Below, in pieces: positions 44,048-53,741 of a stretch of DNA of 64,000 nucleotides. Under the pieces are notes generated by a model. It was not told where the DNA came from and searched no databases. It saw nothing but the letters and a program-made list of their open reading frames with translations. Each line of letters begins with the position of its first letter. Within the stretch, counting starts at the first letter, position 1. Source of the stretch: Candidatus Gastranaerophilales bacterium (GTDB lineage: Bacteria; Cyanobacteriota; Vampirovibrionia; Gastranaerophilales; Gastranaerophilaceae); contig CALVEJ010000001.1 of NCBI GenBank assembly GCA_944326535.1, forward strand, positions 1 through 64,000, read 5' to 3'. The translations under genes were made by a program, and so were the position numbers.

Positions 44048-44677
44048 TTATACCATCAGAGGTACATGTCCGCTGTACATTAGAATATTCCAGCCTTTAT
44101 AGTATTTTATTTGAGATGCGCTTCCTGTCGGAATGAATACTCTGTTTTGAAACTCAACGGGGAGTTCAAGTGCATTTCTTATTGCTGCACGAATAAAATT
44201 TGAGTGAGTGACAACAACAATTCTTTTTGTTAGATTTTCTTCAATGAGCTGATCCAATGTCTGTTCTACTCTTTCATCAAATTGAATGAGTGTTTCTCCG
44301 CCTTCCGGAGCGTAGCTTGATGTAAATTCATGGTATTTGTCGAGCATTTCAGGATATCTTTCTTCTATTTCCTGATAGTTCAATCCTTTCCATATGCCGA
44401 ATTCTTGGTTTTTTAATTCCGGTCTTATTTCAAAATCTTGTCCGTATTCTTTTGCAACATAGCTTGCTGTTTGAATACAGCTTAAAGATGCACCGGTGTA
44501 AATTTTATCAACTTGCGGGGAGCGAAGAACAATCCATTTTGCAATACGTTCGGCTTCTTCCTGCCCTATTTCATTTAGCGGCGGGTGGCTTTCTTTGTCG
44601 CAGATACGGTTTTCTTCTGTATAAATAGTTGCTCCGTGAGCAATAAAAGTTATTTTACATTTTCTTTTGAACAGCAT
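44048..44677 (-). CDS. Histidine phosphatase-superfamily protein, catalytic Arg missing
   Basis: 209-residue protein of the phosphoglycerate mutase-like superfamily. His14 is the catalytic His, but the RHG motif reads AHG. The second conserved Arg in S-x-L-x-R-x-x-QTA is Cys here (SLSCIQTA). The acidic (QEFGIWKG) and C-terminal (THSN) motifs are recognisable. Both Arg residues normally bind phosphate, so activity as a classical phosphatase is doubtful; a pseudo-enzyme or altered substrate is possible. Single-gene unit. Confidence 0.82.
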   Translation of the reverse strand: MLFKRKCKITFIAHGATIYTEENRICDKESHPPLNEIGQEEAERIAKWIVLRSPQVDKIYTGASLSCIQTASYVAKEYGQDFEIRPELKNQEFGIWKGLNYQEIEERYPEMLDKYHEFTSSYAPEGGETLIQFDERVEQTLDQLIEENLTKRIVVVTHSNFIRAAIRNALELPVEFQNRVFIPTGSASQIKYYKGWNILMYSGHVPLMV

Positions 44678-44769
44678 ATTGTCTCTCCGTGTTGTCAGAT
44701 ATCAATTTATATCGGTTGATAACAATAAAACTTTAGCGATTTAATTTGAATGAGGGAGTGCATTGCTTT

Positions 44770-45801
44770 TTACCCTAAAATATCAAACAGAATGTAAACA
44801 AGATAAATAAGATAGAATAATCCGCATGTTACAAGAATATGTGCACTGAAAGCTTTATCCCTGTATAGGTTTATAAATAATAATATTGTGGACATATAAA
44901 CAAGTATAATGTTAATTACGGATTCCGCTCCAAAAACCCATGGAGTCATCAATATACCTATTGCTGTTGGTATACAGCTTTGAAAAACCATTGCTCCTGT
45001 TATATTTCCCAGTGCAAGTGTGTCTTTTTTCTGGCTGACCCACAAAACACTGTTGAATTTTTCAGGCAGCTCGGTAGCTATCGGTGCAAGAATCAGGCTT
45101 AATACAAGCGGATTTATGTTGAACAATTCCGCAAAGAATCTTATTTGTCCGACAAACATATGCGCAAAACAAATCAATGCGGCAATTGAGAGAATGACCT
45201 GCAGCCATACGAGGAATGTATTATATTTTTTAAATATTTTTTCAAACAACAGTTCGTCAACTTCAGCACCTTCCCCGCATTGTGAGTGCGAGCAGTTCAG
45301 AGTTCTGAATACATACAATATGTAGTATGCAAGAAGTGCTGCTGCGCATATATATTTTACCGATTTAAACGGAATAAAACCTGCTGCAATTGCTAATGTA
45401 TAGCTAAAGAAAAAGAATTTTAAATCACGGAACATTACAACATAGTTTGCGTTCATTTTTCTTTCACGTTTGCCGAGTTTCCAGAAAATTACGACTGCAA
45501 TGCCGGTGACAAACATAGCCAGTGTGGAAAGCAAAAACGGAGCACCCAGAATTGCACCGATACCAATTTCTTTTCCTACGTTTATGTCTGTATGGGCAAA
45601 GTAAGCGCCAATTATTGCAACAAGAGGAACAATTGTTTCGGGAAGAGCCGTTCCTACTGCTGCCAGAATACTGCCTACCGCTCCTTCATTCAGGTTGTAT
45701 ATTTTGCCAAGATGCTCAACTGCATTTGTGAATACAACGCAGCACCCTACAATCAAAAACAAGTTCAATAATGTTAAAAATCCATGAAAAATTGCATCCA
45801 T
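44770..45801 (-). CDS. Calcium/cation antiporter (CaCA family)
   Basis: Inner-membrane exchanger of 343 residues with two Na_Ca_ex repeats. The alpha-1 motif is SILAAVGTALPETIVPLVA and the alpha-2 motif APIATELPEKFNSVLW, with the paired Glu residues intact. About 10 membrane segments; central loop contains a Cys-rich HSQCG-like acidic stretch. Probably exports calcium in exchange for sodium or protons. Divergent from nrnA by 67 bases. Confidence 0.88.
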   Translation of the reverse strand: MDAIFHGFLTLLNLFLIVGCCVVFTNAVEHLGKIYNLNEGAVGSILAAVGTALPETIVPLVAIIGAYFAHTDINVGKEIGIGAILGAPFLLSTLAMFVTGIAVVIFWKLGKRERKMNANYVVMFRDLKFFFFSYTLAIAAGFIPFKSVKYICAAALLAYYILYVFRTLNCSHSQCGEGAEVDELLFEKIFKKYNTFLVWLQVILSIAALICFAHMFVGQIRFFAELFNINPLVLSLILAPIATELPEKFNSVLWVSQKKDTLALGNITGAMVFQSCIPTAIGILMTPWVFGAESVINIILVYMSTILLFINLYRDKAFSAHILVTCGLFYLIYLVYILFDILG

Positions 45802-45856
45802 ATTATTGTATCCTCTGGTTTATTTTTTAATTTATCTTTTAAAGATAATTTTATAC

Positions 45857-45862
45857 TATAAT
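45857..45862 (+). promoter_or_regulatory. -10 element of nrnA, possibly leaderless
   Basis: A perfect TATAAT ends 6 bases before the ATG at 45869, and no Shine-Dalgarno sequence lies between. The transcript would start at or near the A of the start codon. Confidence 0.5.
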
Positions 45863-45868
45863 ATCTTT

Positions 45869-46834
45869 ATGGATTTAAAATCATTTAAAGAAACGATAGA
45901 AAAATCAAGCACTATAGTGATATTTTCGCATGTTAATCCGGATGGTGACACACTGGGCAGTATGTGTGCTTTGTATAGAACAATAAAAAATCATTTTGGC
46001 AAAGAGCCTGTAATGGTTACTGTCGGAAAAATTCCTGATATTTATCATTTTTTGCCTTATGTTTCTGAAATTAAAAAACCTGACGCTCTTGATTTGTCAC
46101 AGGTTTTTGATCTTGCAATAGCGGTTGATATTGCGGCAAAAGACAGAATGGCTGCAGCGCTTTCGTTGTTTGAAAATGCAAAAATCAAAATGAATATTGA
46201 CCATCACAAAACGAATAACAACTATGGTGATATAAATTTTGTACGGGCAGATGCTTCATGTGCCGGAGAGGTTCTGTTGGATATTTTTGAAAATCTTTCC
46301 TTGCTTCCGGACAAAGATACTGCGACAGCTCTTTATACGGCTGTTCTTACTGATACCGGCTGTTTCCGTTTTGAGAATACAAAAGCGGATACTCTTAAAA
46401 AAGCTGCAAAACTCATTGAATACGGTGCAGATCCGGCTTATATCGCCAGATGCTGCTATGAATCAAAACCGAGACCAATGGTTCTTTTGCAGGCAAACAG
46501 CATTATTAATGCAAAGTTTATTGAAGATAATAAAATTGCTTATGTATGCATAAAAAACAGTGATATGGAAAAATTCGGTGCTCAAAATGATCATACGGAG
46601 GGTATTGTTGAGGCACTCAGACAAATTGATACAACAGAGGTTTCTTTCGTCTTAAAAGAAGTTGATGAAAATACGACAAAAGTAAGTCTTCGAAGCAAAA
46701 CGGCAGATGTCAGCAAAGCGGCTGCAGTGTTTGGCGGAGGAGGACATACATTTGCTGCCGGATGTACGATAAGAAAGCCTATAAATATTGCTTGTGAAAA
46801 ATTGATTGATGAGGTAAAAAGAATTCTTGTATGA
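45869..46834 (+). CDS. nrnA: DHH-family phosphoesterase (NrnA-type nanoRNase/pAp phosphatase)
   Basis: Degrades very short RNA and/or 3',5'-bisphosphoadenosine. It has 321 residues: N-terminal DHH domain with SHVNPDGDTLGS and DHHKTN, and C-terminal DHHA1 domain with GGGGHTFAAG. The ATG at 45869 starts at the usual position (MDLKSFKETI); the longer frame from 45806 is hydrophobic and unlike the family. A TATAAT lies directly upstream. The stop overlaps the yihY start by 4 bases. Confidence 0.94.
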   Translation: MDLKSFKETIEKSSTIVIFSHVNPDGDTLGSMCALYRTIKNHFGKEPVMVTVGKIPDIYHFLPYVSEIKKPDALDLSQVFDLAIAVDIAAKDRMAAALSLFENAKIKMNIDHHKTNNNYGDINFVRADASCAGEVLLDIFENLSLLPDKDTATALYTAVLTDTGCFRFENTKADTLKKAAKLIEYGADPAYIARCCYESKPRPMVLLQANSIINAKFIEDNKIAYVCIKNSDMEKFGAQNDHTEGIVEALRQIDTTEVSFVLKEVDENTTKVSLRSKTADVSKAAAVFGGGGHTFAAGCTIRKPINIACEKLIDEVKRILV

Positions 46835-47697
46835 GCATTATTGAGAATACAAAAAAATATTTAAAGAACCTCATCAATAGGATTATCATAGATGACTTTT
46901 TGGGAATGGCTGCGGAAATGGGCTTCTGGTTTGCTATCGGGATATTTCCATTTATGCTTTTTATGATGTCTTTTTTCACTCTTCTCGGAAAAAAATCATT
47001 GTTTATGCCTATTATCCGTTTTCTGGATACCGTTGCACCGACTGATTCGGTAAATTTGATAAAAGAAGTTCTCAATGAGGTAATGATTTTTCAACACGGC
47101 GGCTTGGTTGCTATATTCGGTTTTTTTGTTACGGTTTTTTTGTCTTCAAACGCTATTTTCTGTATGATAAAGGGTTTAAACAGAGCTTTGGGCATTGATG
47201 AACACAGATCTCTTATTACGACCAGAACATTGTCGATTCTTATGGTCTTTGTGAATGTCTTTGTTATGTTTATTACGATAAATCTTATAATTTTCGGAAA
47301 AGTTATACTCCAATTTGTTTTAAACTTTGTAAACCTTTCGTCTCTGTTTATAAACTTCCTTTTAATAGGCAGATGGTTTGTTTCGTTTATTGCTTTATAT
47401 ATCATGGCGTATTTAAATTATTTCCTTTTGCCTGCGTCGGAAGGTTCTGAAAGAATAAAAAGCAAAAGTGCTATGCCCGGAACATTGTTTTTCAGCTTCT
47501 GCTGGATGTTCGGCTCGTGGTGTTTTTCTATATACATAAACAACCTGCATACATACAACAGAGTATACGGCTCAATCGGTGCCTTTGTTATGCTGATGGT
47601 ATGGCTTTATTATACTTCTCTTATATTCCTTGTCGGGGGTGAAATAAATTCTCAGGCATATAGAATTCTTGCGGAAAAGGAAGAAGCAAAAGCGTAA
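46831..47697 (+). CDS. YihY/BrkB-family membrane protein
   Basis: 288-residue inner-membrane protein with about six membrane segments. GMAAEMGFWFAIGIFPFMLF near the N-terminus and YGSIGAFVMLMVWLYYTSLIFLVGGEINS at the C-terminus are the family's conserved segments. Function is unsettled. It begins within the last codons of nrnA (ATGA overlap), so it is translationally coupled. Confidence 0.92.
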   Translation: MSIIENTKKYLKNLINRIIIDDFLGMAAEMGFWFAIGIFPFMLFMMSFFTLLGKKSLFMPIIRFLDTVAPTDSVNLIKEVLNEVMIFQHGGLVAIFGFFVTVFLSSNAIFCMIKGLNRALGIDEHRSLITTRTLSILMVFVNVFVMFITINLIIFGKVILQFVLNFVNLSSLFINFLLIGRWFVSFIALYIMAYLNYFLLPASEGSERIKSKSAMPGTLFFSFCWMFGSWCFSIYINNLHTYNRVYGSIGAFVMLMVWLYYTSLIFLVGGEINSQAYRILAEKEEAKA

Positions 47698-47788
47698 CAT
47701 TTTATATTATTTTTGTTGTGTTATATATAAATTACTGTTATCATCAATGTATTAAAAAAATGTGTTTAATAATTAAAGGAGAAGTTTT

Positions 47789-48943
47789 ATGAAACAATTT
47801 TTGGCAAAAGCTCTGGTGCTTCTGGCTGTTTTTGGTTTTACATCATTAACTTCATTTGCAAAGGACTATCATGATTTGCCTGAAAATCACTGGGCTTACA
47901 AACAAATTCAAATTTTGACTGACTTCAATGTTGTTGTCGGTTACCCTGACGGCAACTATCGACCTGATCAACAGGTTACAAGAGCAGAATTTGCAACAAT
48001 GGTAGTTAAAGCATTTGAGCAGCAAAATGCAGAAATTGTTAAACCTGTAAAATTTACTGATGTTTCTGACAAAGACTGGTTCTATGGCATGGTTCAAAGA
48101 GCAGTTATGTTTGATCTTTTGAAAGGTTATCCGGACGGACACTTTGACCCATACGGAACTGTTTCAAGAGGTCATGTAATCTCTACTACTGTCAATGCAT
48201 TGACAACAGAAACTATTTCAAATCAAAAAGCTGTAGAAATATTGGAAAACAGCTATTCTGATTACAAAGAAATTCCTGATTGGCTGATTATTGCTGCCGG
48301 TAAAGCTGAAATTCTCGGCATGGTTGTTAAAGCACCCGGAGAAGAAAATTATATCAACGCAGAAAGACCTGCAACAAGAGCTGAACTTGCTGCGTTCCTC
48401 GTAAAAATGCTTGAACAGGCAAAACTCAATCCAAATCAGAAACTTAAAGAAGCTATGAGTCCGAGACTTGCTGACGGTATTGTTATAAAAGAAACAACTG
48501 TTGACGGGTATATTGCTACAATCCCTGCAGGAACTGTTATTCCGATTATGGTATTGAATAAGGAAATTACAAGCCAAAAATCAAAAGTTGGCGAAGAATT
48601 CCTTTCTAAATTGCCGAAAAATCTAATTACAAAAGAAAGATATCTTTTGCTCGTTGAAAACGATGCGCTAAACGGCAAAATTTCTAACATAAAAGTCGGA
48701 AGATTGTTTATTAGAAACGGTGTTGTAGAAATGCAAACACAGACTATTACAACGGACAGAAATCAGGTCGCAGCACTCTGCGGTGACGCTATGGGCGGCA
48801 ACAGACTTGAAGGTTTCTGGAAGACACTCTACCTCAAAATCTTTAAAGGTCACAGAGTTGTAGTAAAAGAAGGCGATATTCTCAATCTCAAGTTGAGCAA
48901 GCCGGTTAGAATCGACCTTACAAACGGTATGATTCTTGAATAA
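47789..48943 (+). CDS. S-layer homology (SLH) envelope protein
   Basis: Exported protein of 384 residues. The signal peptide (about 1-24) is followed by three SLH motifs (about 26-90, 90-150, 150-210), including HWAYKQI, GYPDGNYRPDQQVTRAEFA and GYPDGHFDPYGTVSRG. A C-terminal domain of about 160 residues is beta rich and lacks a porin barrel. SLH modules anchor proteins to cell-wall polymers; cyanobacterial and related outer-membrane proteins use them. AAAGGAGAAG precedes the ATG and a terminator follows. Confidence 0.88.
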   Translation: MKQFLAKALVLLAVFGFTSLTSFAKDYHDLPENHWAYKQIQILTDFNVVVGYPDGNYRPDQQVTRAEFATMVVKAFEQQNAEIVKPVKFTDVSDKDWFYGMVQRAVMFDLLKGYPDGHFDPYGTVSRGHVISTTVNALTTETISNQKAVEILENSYSDYKEIPDWLIIAAGKAEILGMVVKAPGEENYINAERPATRAELAAFLVKMLEQAKLNPNQKLKEAMSPRLADGIVIKETTVDGYIATIPAGTVIPIMVLNKEITSQKSKVGEEFLSKLPKNLITKERYLLLVENDALNGKISNIKVGRLFIRNGVVEMQTQTITTDRNQVAALCGDAMGGNRLEGFWKTLYLKIFKGHRVVVKEGDILNLKLSKPVRIDLTNGMILE

Positions 48944-48970
48944 TGAGTTTGAATTTTTAACTCAAAAGAA

Positions 48971-49003
48971 AAACAGGAGACTTATTAAAGCTCCTGTTTT
49001 TTT
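48971..49003 (+). terminator. Terminator after the SLH gene
   Basis: 9-bp perfect stem AAACAGGAG/CTCCTGTTT (48971-48979 with 48991-48999) followed by a T-run. Confidence 0.9.
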
Positions 49004-49051
49004 ATTATATAATTTTGTCAAAGGTTAGATAAAAAATTGAGGAGACACACT

Positions 49052-50584
49052 ATGACAGATAATAACAAAAGAGTTTTGCTGTGTATCATGGATGGCTGGG
49101 GAAATGGAAAAGACTGTCCGAAAGATGCGGTGAAGTCAGCAAATACACCAAATTTTGACAAGCTTAAAGCAGAACAAAAATATACTCAAATAAATGCATC
49201 AGGCGAATATGTAGGTCTGCCTGACGGTCAGATGGGAAATTCCGAAGTCGGTCACTTAAATCTCGGTGCCGGCAGAGTTGTTTATCAGGATTTGACCAGA
49301 ATAAACAAAGATATCAAAGAAGGTGCTTTTTTCGAAAATCCGGCTTTGAAAGAAGCTATAGAACATGTGAAGAAGAATAACTCCGCTCTTCATTTGTACG
49401 GGCTTGTTTCAACAGGCGGAGTCCACAGCTCTTTTAATCATTTGAAAGCACTTGTAAAAATGGCTGCGGATAACGGATTGAAAAGAGTTTACGTTCACGC
49501 TTTCTTGGACGGCAGAGATACTCCTCCTAAGAGCGCAGTTAATTTTCTCGCTGAACTGGAAGAAGAATTAAAAAAATACAATCTTCCTCAAATTGCAACT
49601 ATCTCCGGCAGATACTGGGCAATGGACAGAGACAACAGATGGGATAGAGTGGAAAAAGCATACAATGCGCTTCTTTTTGGAGAAGGTGAAAAAGCGGCTA
49701 ACTCTGCGGAAGCCATTAAAGCTTCTTATGATAAAGAAATTACAGATGAGTTTGTTGAACCTACAATCACAAACCCTGATGAAGATTCACGCATAAAAGA
49801 CAATGATGCAATCGTATTTTTTAATTATAGACCTGACAGAGCCAGAGAAATTACAAGAGCAATGACTTTTGAAAACTTTGACGGTTTTGACAGAAAAGCG
49901 GTTAGAAAAAATCTTTTCTATGTATGTTTTGCCCAGTATGACGAAACATTCCCGCTTCCGATTGCTTTCCCTCCTGAAAAATTGACAAATATACTCGGAG
50001 ATGTTCTTGATGAACACAAAATCAAACAGTATAGAACTGCAGAAACAGAAAAATATGCTCATATTACATTTTTCTTCAATGGCGGCGAGGAGAAAGAGGG
50101 CAAATATGAAACCAGAGCTCTTGTTGCTTCTCCGAAGGTTGCAACATATGATATGCAGCCGGAAATGAGTGCGCCTGCTGTTTGTGAAAATGTTTTGGGT
50201 GCTTTGGATAATCCTGAATACCAGTTTATTCTCGTAAACTTTGCAAACCCTGATATGGTAGGACATACCGGTGATTTTGATGCGGCAGTAAAAGCTTGTG
50301 AAACGGTTGATACCTGTGTAGGAAAGATAGCACAAAAGGCAATAGAAAAAGGCGTAGTTATGCTGCTCACAGCAGATCATGGAAATGCTGAATGTATGGT
50401 AGATCCGAAAACAGGAAACAAATTTACCGCTCATACTACAAATCCTGTTCCGTTTATTTTGATAAATGACAAGGATGCTGAACTGAGAGAAACCGGAGCT
50501 CTGTGTGATGTTGCTCCGACCGTTCTTGAACTTCTCGGAATAGCACAGCCAAAGGAAATGACCGGACACAGCTTGATTAAGTAA
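49052..50584 (+). CDS. gpmI: 2,3-bisphosphoglycerate-independent phosphoglycerate mutase
   Basis: Manganese-dependent glycolytic enzyme of 510 residues. DGWG and GQMGNSEVGHLNLGAGR with the phosphorylated Ser are present, as are later DGRDTPP, NYRPDRARE and the metal-binding ADHGNAE motif. The ATG at 49052 has GAGGAG 7 bases upstream; an in-frame start at 49037 is less likely. Single-gene unit following a terminator. Confidence 0.97.
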   Translation: MTDNNKRVLLCIMDGWGNGKDCPKDAVKSANTPNFDKLKAEQKYTQINASGEYVGLPDGQMGNSEVGHLNLGAGRVVYQDLTRINKDIKEGAFFENPALKEAIEHVKKNNSALHLYGLVSTGGVHSSFNHLKALVKMAADNGLKRVYVHAFLDGRDTPPKSAVNFLAELEEELKKYNLPQIATISGRYWAMDRDNRWDRVEKAYNALLFGEGEKAANSAEAIKASYDKEITDEFVEPTITNPDEDSRIKDNDAIVFFNYRPDRAREITRAMTFENFDGFDRKAVRKNLFYVCFAQYDETFPLPIAFPPEKLTNILGDVLDEHKIKQYRTAETEKYAHITFFFNGGEEKEGKYETRALVASPKVATYDMQPEMSAPAVCENVLGALDNPEYQFILVNFANPDMVGHTGDFDAAVKACETVDTCVGKIAQKAIEKGVVMLLTADHGNAECMVDPKTGNKFTAHTTNPVPFILINDKDAELRETGALCDVAPTVLELLGIAQPKEMTGHSLIK

Positions 50585-50671
50585 TTAAGTTTTGTTAAAA
50601 ATAAAACTAAAAATAACAATTTGCATTGTTCACGATTTTCTTAATACTTGTACAAAAACAGGTGGTGAATA

Positions 50672-51922
50672 ATGCAAATTTCTTTTTTTAATAATACTTC
50701 TGCAGTTACTGCAAATTACCCAAACAAACAGTTCCAAACACCTTCGGTATCTGGTGAAAAGGTATCATCGGATATAGAAAAAGAAACTAAAGGACAGAAG
50801 GTATATGCTTCAAATCTTTCTGCTCTGGGCGTGAATTTTAAAGGCACACCTGATGAGCAGAAAACTCTCGCTGATTTAAAAAATGAATATACCTGGTATG
50901 TTAATCATGACAAAACAAGACCTTTGGATGCTTTTTTGAAAATAAAGGCTAATAAAGATGCAATCAATGAACTTTTTGAGGATATATTGTCAGATGAAAA
51001 TCTTAGCTATGGTTTAATAGATGATATAGCAGGTCGGGCAAGAGAGGCAAAAACAAACTTTAGAAAACTCGAAGATCTGCTTGGGTATGACTCACCAAAC
51101 CTGTATTTCTATGACAGCAATGCTTTGTATAGTAATGCTTTTGGAAAATATATGGATAAAAAATACCGTGAAGCTAATTCAATAGAAAGTCTTTTGAAAT
51201 TTAGACCAGACTGGAAGGAAGATGCTCTTATAAATAAATATGAACAGCTGACGGGCTCAAGGGACTTAAAATTTGGAAACTTGCCGGAAGAATTTTCTAA
51301 TGGAAGATTTGAAAAAATTTATAATTATCTTCAAAACTATATGCAGTCGGGTTTCAAAAATCCAAGAGAAATTCCTCCATTGAATTTGGATAACAGAACT
51401 TATACTTTTGAATATTTTACTGACGGAAGAAGTGATAAGAATGTTTTTGGTGTTTATACTCCGTATAAAAAATACATTTTTAAAATAGCACCTCGGGAAA
51501 GAAGAAGTCTCAATGAACCTTTCTCTTTGGGAGCACTGGCATTAATTGACGGTTATTTAACTTTGAACAATTGCAGAAATATTGCTCCTCTTTACTATTA
51601 CGATCACAACAAAAATACAAGCATATACAAATATCAGGAGCATAATCAGGTTAACCAAAGATGCTCCGGACCATCAGAGGTAAACTATTATATGCCGGAT
51701 TTTCAGGCACTGGGCATGTGTTACAATGATACGGTAGGATATAACAATTATTTTCTGTCGGACATTGAATGCAAAAGCCAAACTCCGGGATATTATTTTG
51801 GTGAGCAGCCCAAAGAGCTTATTTCTGTAGATAATGATCATGTTACATACAGTTCTCCGTTTATGCTGATGACTGATAAATACAATAAGCCCCTGCCAAA
51901 CGCAATGCAAACAGCATTTTAA
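50672..51922 (+). CDS. Unrecognised 416-residue protein
   Basis: No family recognised. There is no signal peptide. The first 60 residues are Asn/Ser/Thr rich and low in complexity (starting MQISFFNNTSAV), followed by an alpha-helical part (about 65-250). A beta-rich part then begins YTFEYFTDGRSD and YKKYIFKIAPRER, a pattern vaguely like the N-lobe of a protein kinase; a matching catalytic loop was not found. The end is Tyr/Asn rich. AGGTGGTG lies before the ATG; a terminator follows. It could be an effector or a lineage-specific protein. Confidence 0.7.
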   Translation: MQISFFNNTSAVTANYPNKQFQTPSVSGEKVSSDIEKETKGQKVYASNLSALGVNFKGTPDEQKTLADLKNEYTWYVNHDKTRPLDAFLKIKANKDAINELFEDILSDENLSYGLIDDIAGRAREAKTNFRKLEDLLGYDSPNLYFYDSNALYSNAFGKYMDKKYREANSIESLLKFRPDWKEDALINKYEQLTGSRDLKFGNLPEEFSNGRFEKIYNYLQNYMQSGFKNPREIPPLNLDNRTYTFEYFTDGRSDKNVFGVYTPYKKYIFKIAPRERRSLNEPFSLGALALIDGYLTLNNCRNIAPLYYYDHNKNTSIYKYQEHNQVNQRCSGPSEVNYYMPDFQALGMCYNDTVGYNNYFLSDIECKSQTPGYYFGEQPKELISVDNDHVTYSSPFMLMTDKYNKPLPNAMQTAF

Positions 51923-51955
51923 GCCTTTTAAAATTTGTAAGAGTAAATAAAAAAA

Positions 51956-51984
51956 GAGGAAAATTTTTTCTTTCCTCTTTTTTA
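51956..51984 (+). terminator. Terminator after the 416-residue gene
   Basis: 7-bp perfect stem GAGGAAA/TTTCCTC (51956-51962 with 51971-51977), A-run before and T-run after; it can act on both strands, but only a plus-strand gene is present. Confidence 0.85.
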
Positions 51985-52074
51985 TTGTGTAAGTATTTAG
52001 AAAAACTTGCAGTGATAGCAAGAAAAGATTATGATTGAATAAATCTTTGCAAGTAATAATAACGGGAAACTTTT

Positions 52075-52953
52075 ATGACAAACACTAATAAACCTCTAAA
52101 AATAGCAATACCAAATAAAGGCAGAATGTCTGAAAAAATATATGAGCTTTTAAGATGTGCCGGTTTGAATTTTCCTTCAAAAGATGAGAGAACTCTTCAG
52201 GCTGAAACAAAAGACGGCAGACACAGACTTATTTTTGTAAGAACGGCGGATATTCCGAGATTTTTGGAAGCAAAAGTTGCGGATGTTGGATTTACCGGCT
52301 TTGATATAGTTACTGAACTAAAGGCTAAGGTCGAAAAAATTATGGATTTGGATTTTGGCAACTGCGATATGGTTGTTGCCGTAAAAGAAGAGGATTCTTA
52401 TACATGTACAAAAGATTTGCCTGAACATATTAATGTTGCTACATCTTTTCCGAATATTGCCGGCGAATATCTTGAAAAAGCAGGCAAAAAGCCCAATATA
52501 ATTGAGGTTACAGGCGCAACAGAAATTACACCCAGACTGGGGCTTGCTGATGTGGTTGTTGATATTACCTCATCAGGATCTACACTAAAATCTAATAAAT
52601 TGAAGGTTATAGACAAAATTCTATCATCCAGTGCAGTAGTTGTTGCGAGAAAGGATCTTGATGAAAATCTTAAAAAACAAGTACATACACTGCTTGTTGC
52701 CCTGCAGTCGGTTCTGGAAGCAAGAGAGAAAAAATACCTGATGGCAAATGTACCTAAAGAAAAACTTGATGAAATCAGGACATTTTTGCCGGGCTTTACC
52801 GCACCTACCGTGATGCCGATGATGGGTGATGACAAAAATGTTGTAATTCACGTTGTTGTTGATGCGGGCAAGGTCTTTGAAAGCGTTGAAAAACTCAAAA
52901 CACTGGGCGGTCAGGGTATATTGATTATGACAGTTGATCAGATGGTGAGATAA
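52075..52953 (+). CDS. hisG: ATP phosphoribosyltransferase, long form
   Basis: First enzyme of histidine synthesis. It has 292 residues: two periplasmic-binding-like catalytic domains with AIPNKGRMSEKIYE and the TGATEITPRLGLADVVVDITSSG PRPP site, and a C-terminal regulatory ACT-like domain (about 215-290), so it belongs to the HisZ-independent long form. No other his gene is near. It is 14 bases upstream of mazG. Confidence 0.96.
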   Translation: MTNTNKPLKIAIPNKGRMSEKIYELLRCAGLNFPSKDERTLQAETKDGRHRLIFVRTADIPRFLEAKVADVGFTGFDIVTELKAKVEKIMDLDFGNCDMVVAVKEEDSYTCTKDLPEHINVATSFPNIAGEYLEKAGKKPNIIEVTGATEITPRLGLADVVVDITSSGSTLKSNKLKVIDKILSSSAVVVARKDLDENLKKQVHTLLVALQSVLEAREKKYLMANVPKEKLDEIRTFLPGFTAPTVMPMMGDDKNVVIHVVVDAGKVFESVEKLKTLGGQGILIMTVDQMVR

Positions 52954-52967
52954 AACGGAGCCGGAAT

Positions 52968-53741
52968 ATGAATAATTATCCTCAAATGGAAAGACTGATA
53001 GGAATAATAGAGACATTACGCTCAGAAAACGGATGTGCTTGGGATAGGGCACAGACACATTATTCCCTCAAAAAAAATATGCTTGAAGAAGCCTATGAAG
53101 CTGTAGATGCGATAGAAGACAATGATATGAAGCATCTCAAAGAAGAGCTCGGGGATGTTCTTCTGCAGGTTGTTTTACATGCGCAAATTGCAAAAGAAGA
53201 AAAAGTTTTTGATATAGAAGATGTCGCAAAAGGGCTTTCAGATAAACTTGTGCACAGACATCCTCACGTGTTTGGTGATTTGAAAGTTAACGGAACGAAT
53301 GAAATTCTCGATAACTGGGAAAAACTTAAAGCTGAAGAAAAAAAACACAGAAAATCTGCAATGGACGGGATTTCAAAAGCTCAGTCGGCATTGATGAGTG
53401 CGCAAAAAATCAGTAAAAATGCAGTAAAAAAAGGTTTTGAATGGCCGAATGAAACTTCTTTGTGGGAGTGCTTTAACTCTGAGGTGACAGAGTTTAAAGA
53501 AGCAATTTCAAAAAATGATAAAGAAAATGCGGAAGAAGAACTTGGTGATCTGCTTTTTGCTGCGGTAAATCTTGCCAGATGGAATAAAATTGATGCCGAA
53601 CAGGCACTATTGAAGGCAAACAGAAAGTTTATGACCCGTTTTCGAAAAATGGAAGAATTGGCGACAAAACCGTTGGAAGAATATTCTTTTGAAGAATATG
53701 ATAACTTGTGGAAACAGGCAAAAAAAGAGACCCGTTCTTAA
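52968..53741 (+). CDS. mazG: Nucleoside triphosphate pyrophosphohydrolase
   Basis: Hydrolyses nucleoside triphosphates to monophosphates and pyrophosphate. It has 257 residues with two MazG repeats; the first with EEAYEAVDAIED and EELGDVLLQVV, the second with EEELGDLLFAAVN. Metal-binding Glu/Asp residues are intact. ACGGAG precedes the ATG. The terminator begins within its last codons and the stop codon lies in the loop. Confidence 0.95.
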   Translation: MNNYPQMERLIGIIETLRSENGCAWDRAQTHYSLKKNMLEEAYEAVDAIEDNDMKHLKEELGDVLLQVVLHAQIAKEEKVFDIEDVAKGLSDKLVHRHPHVFGDLKVNGTNEILDNWEKLKAEEKKHRKSAMDGISKAQSALMSAQKISKNAVKKGFEWPNETSLWECFNSEVTEFKEAISKNDKENAEEELGDLLFAAVNLARWNKIDAEQALLKANRKFMTRFRKMEELATKPLEEYSFEEYDNLWKQAKKETRS

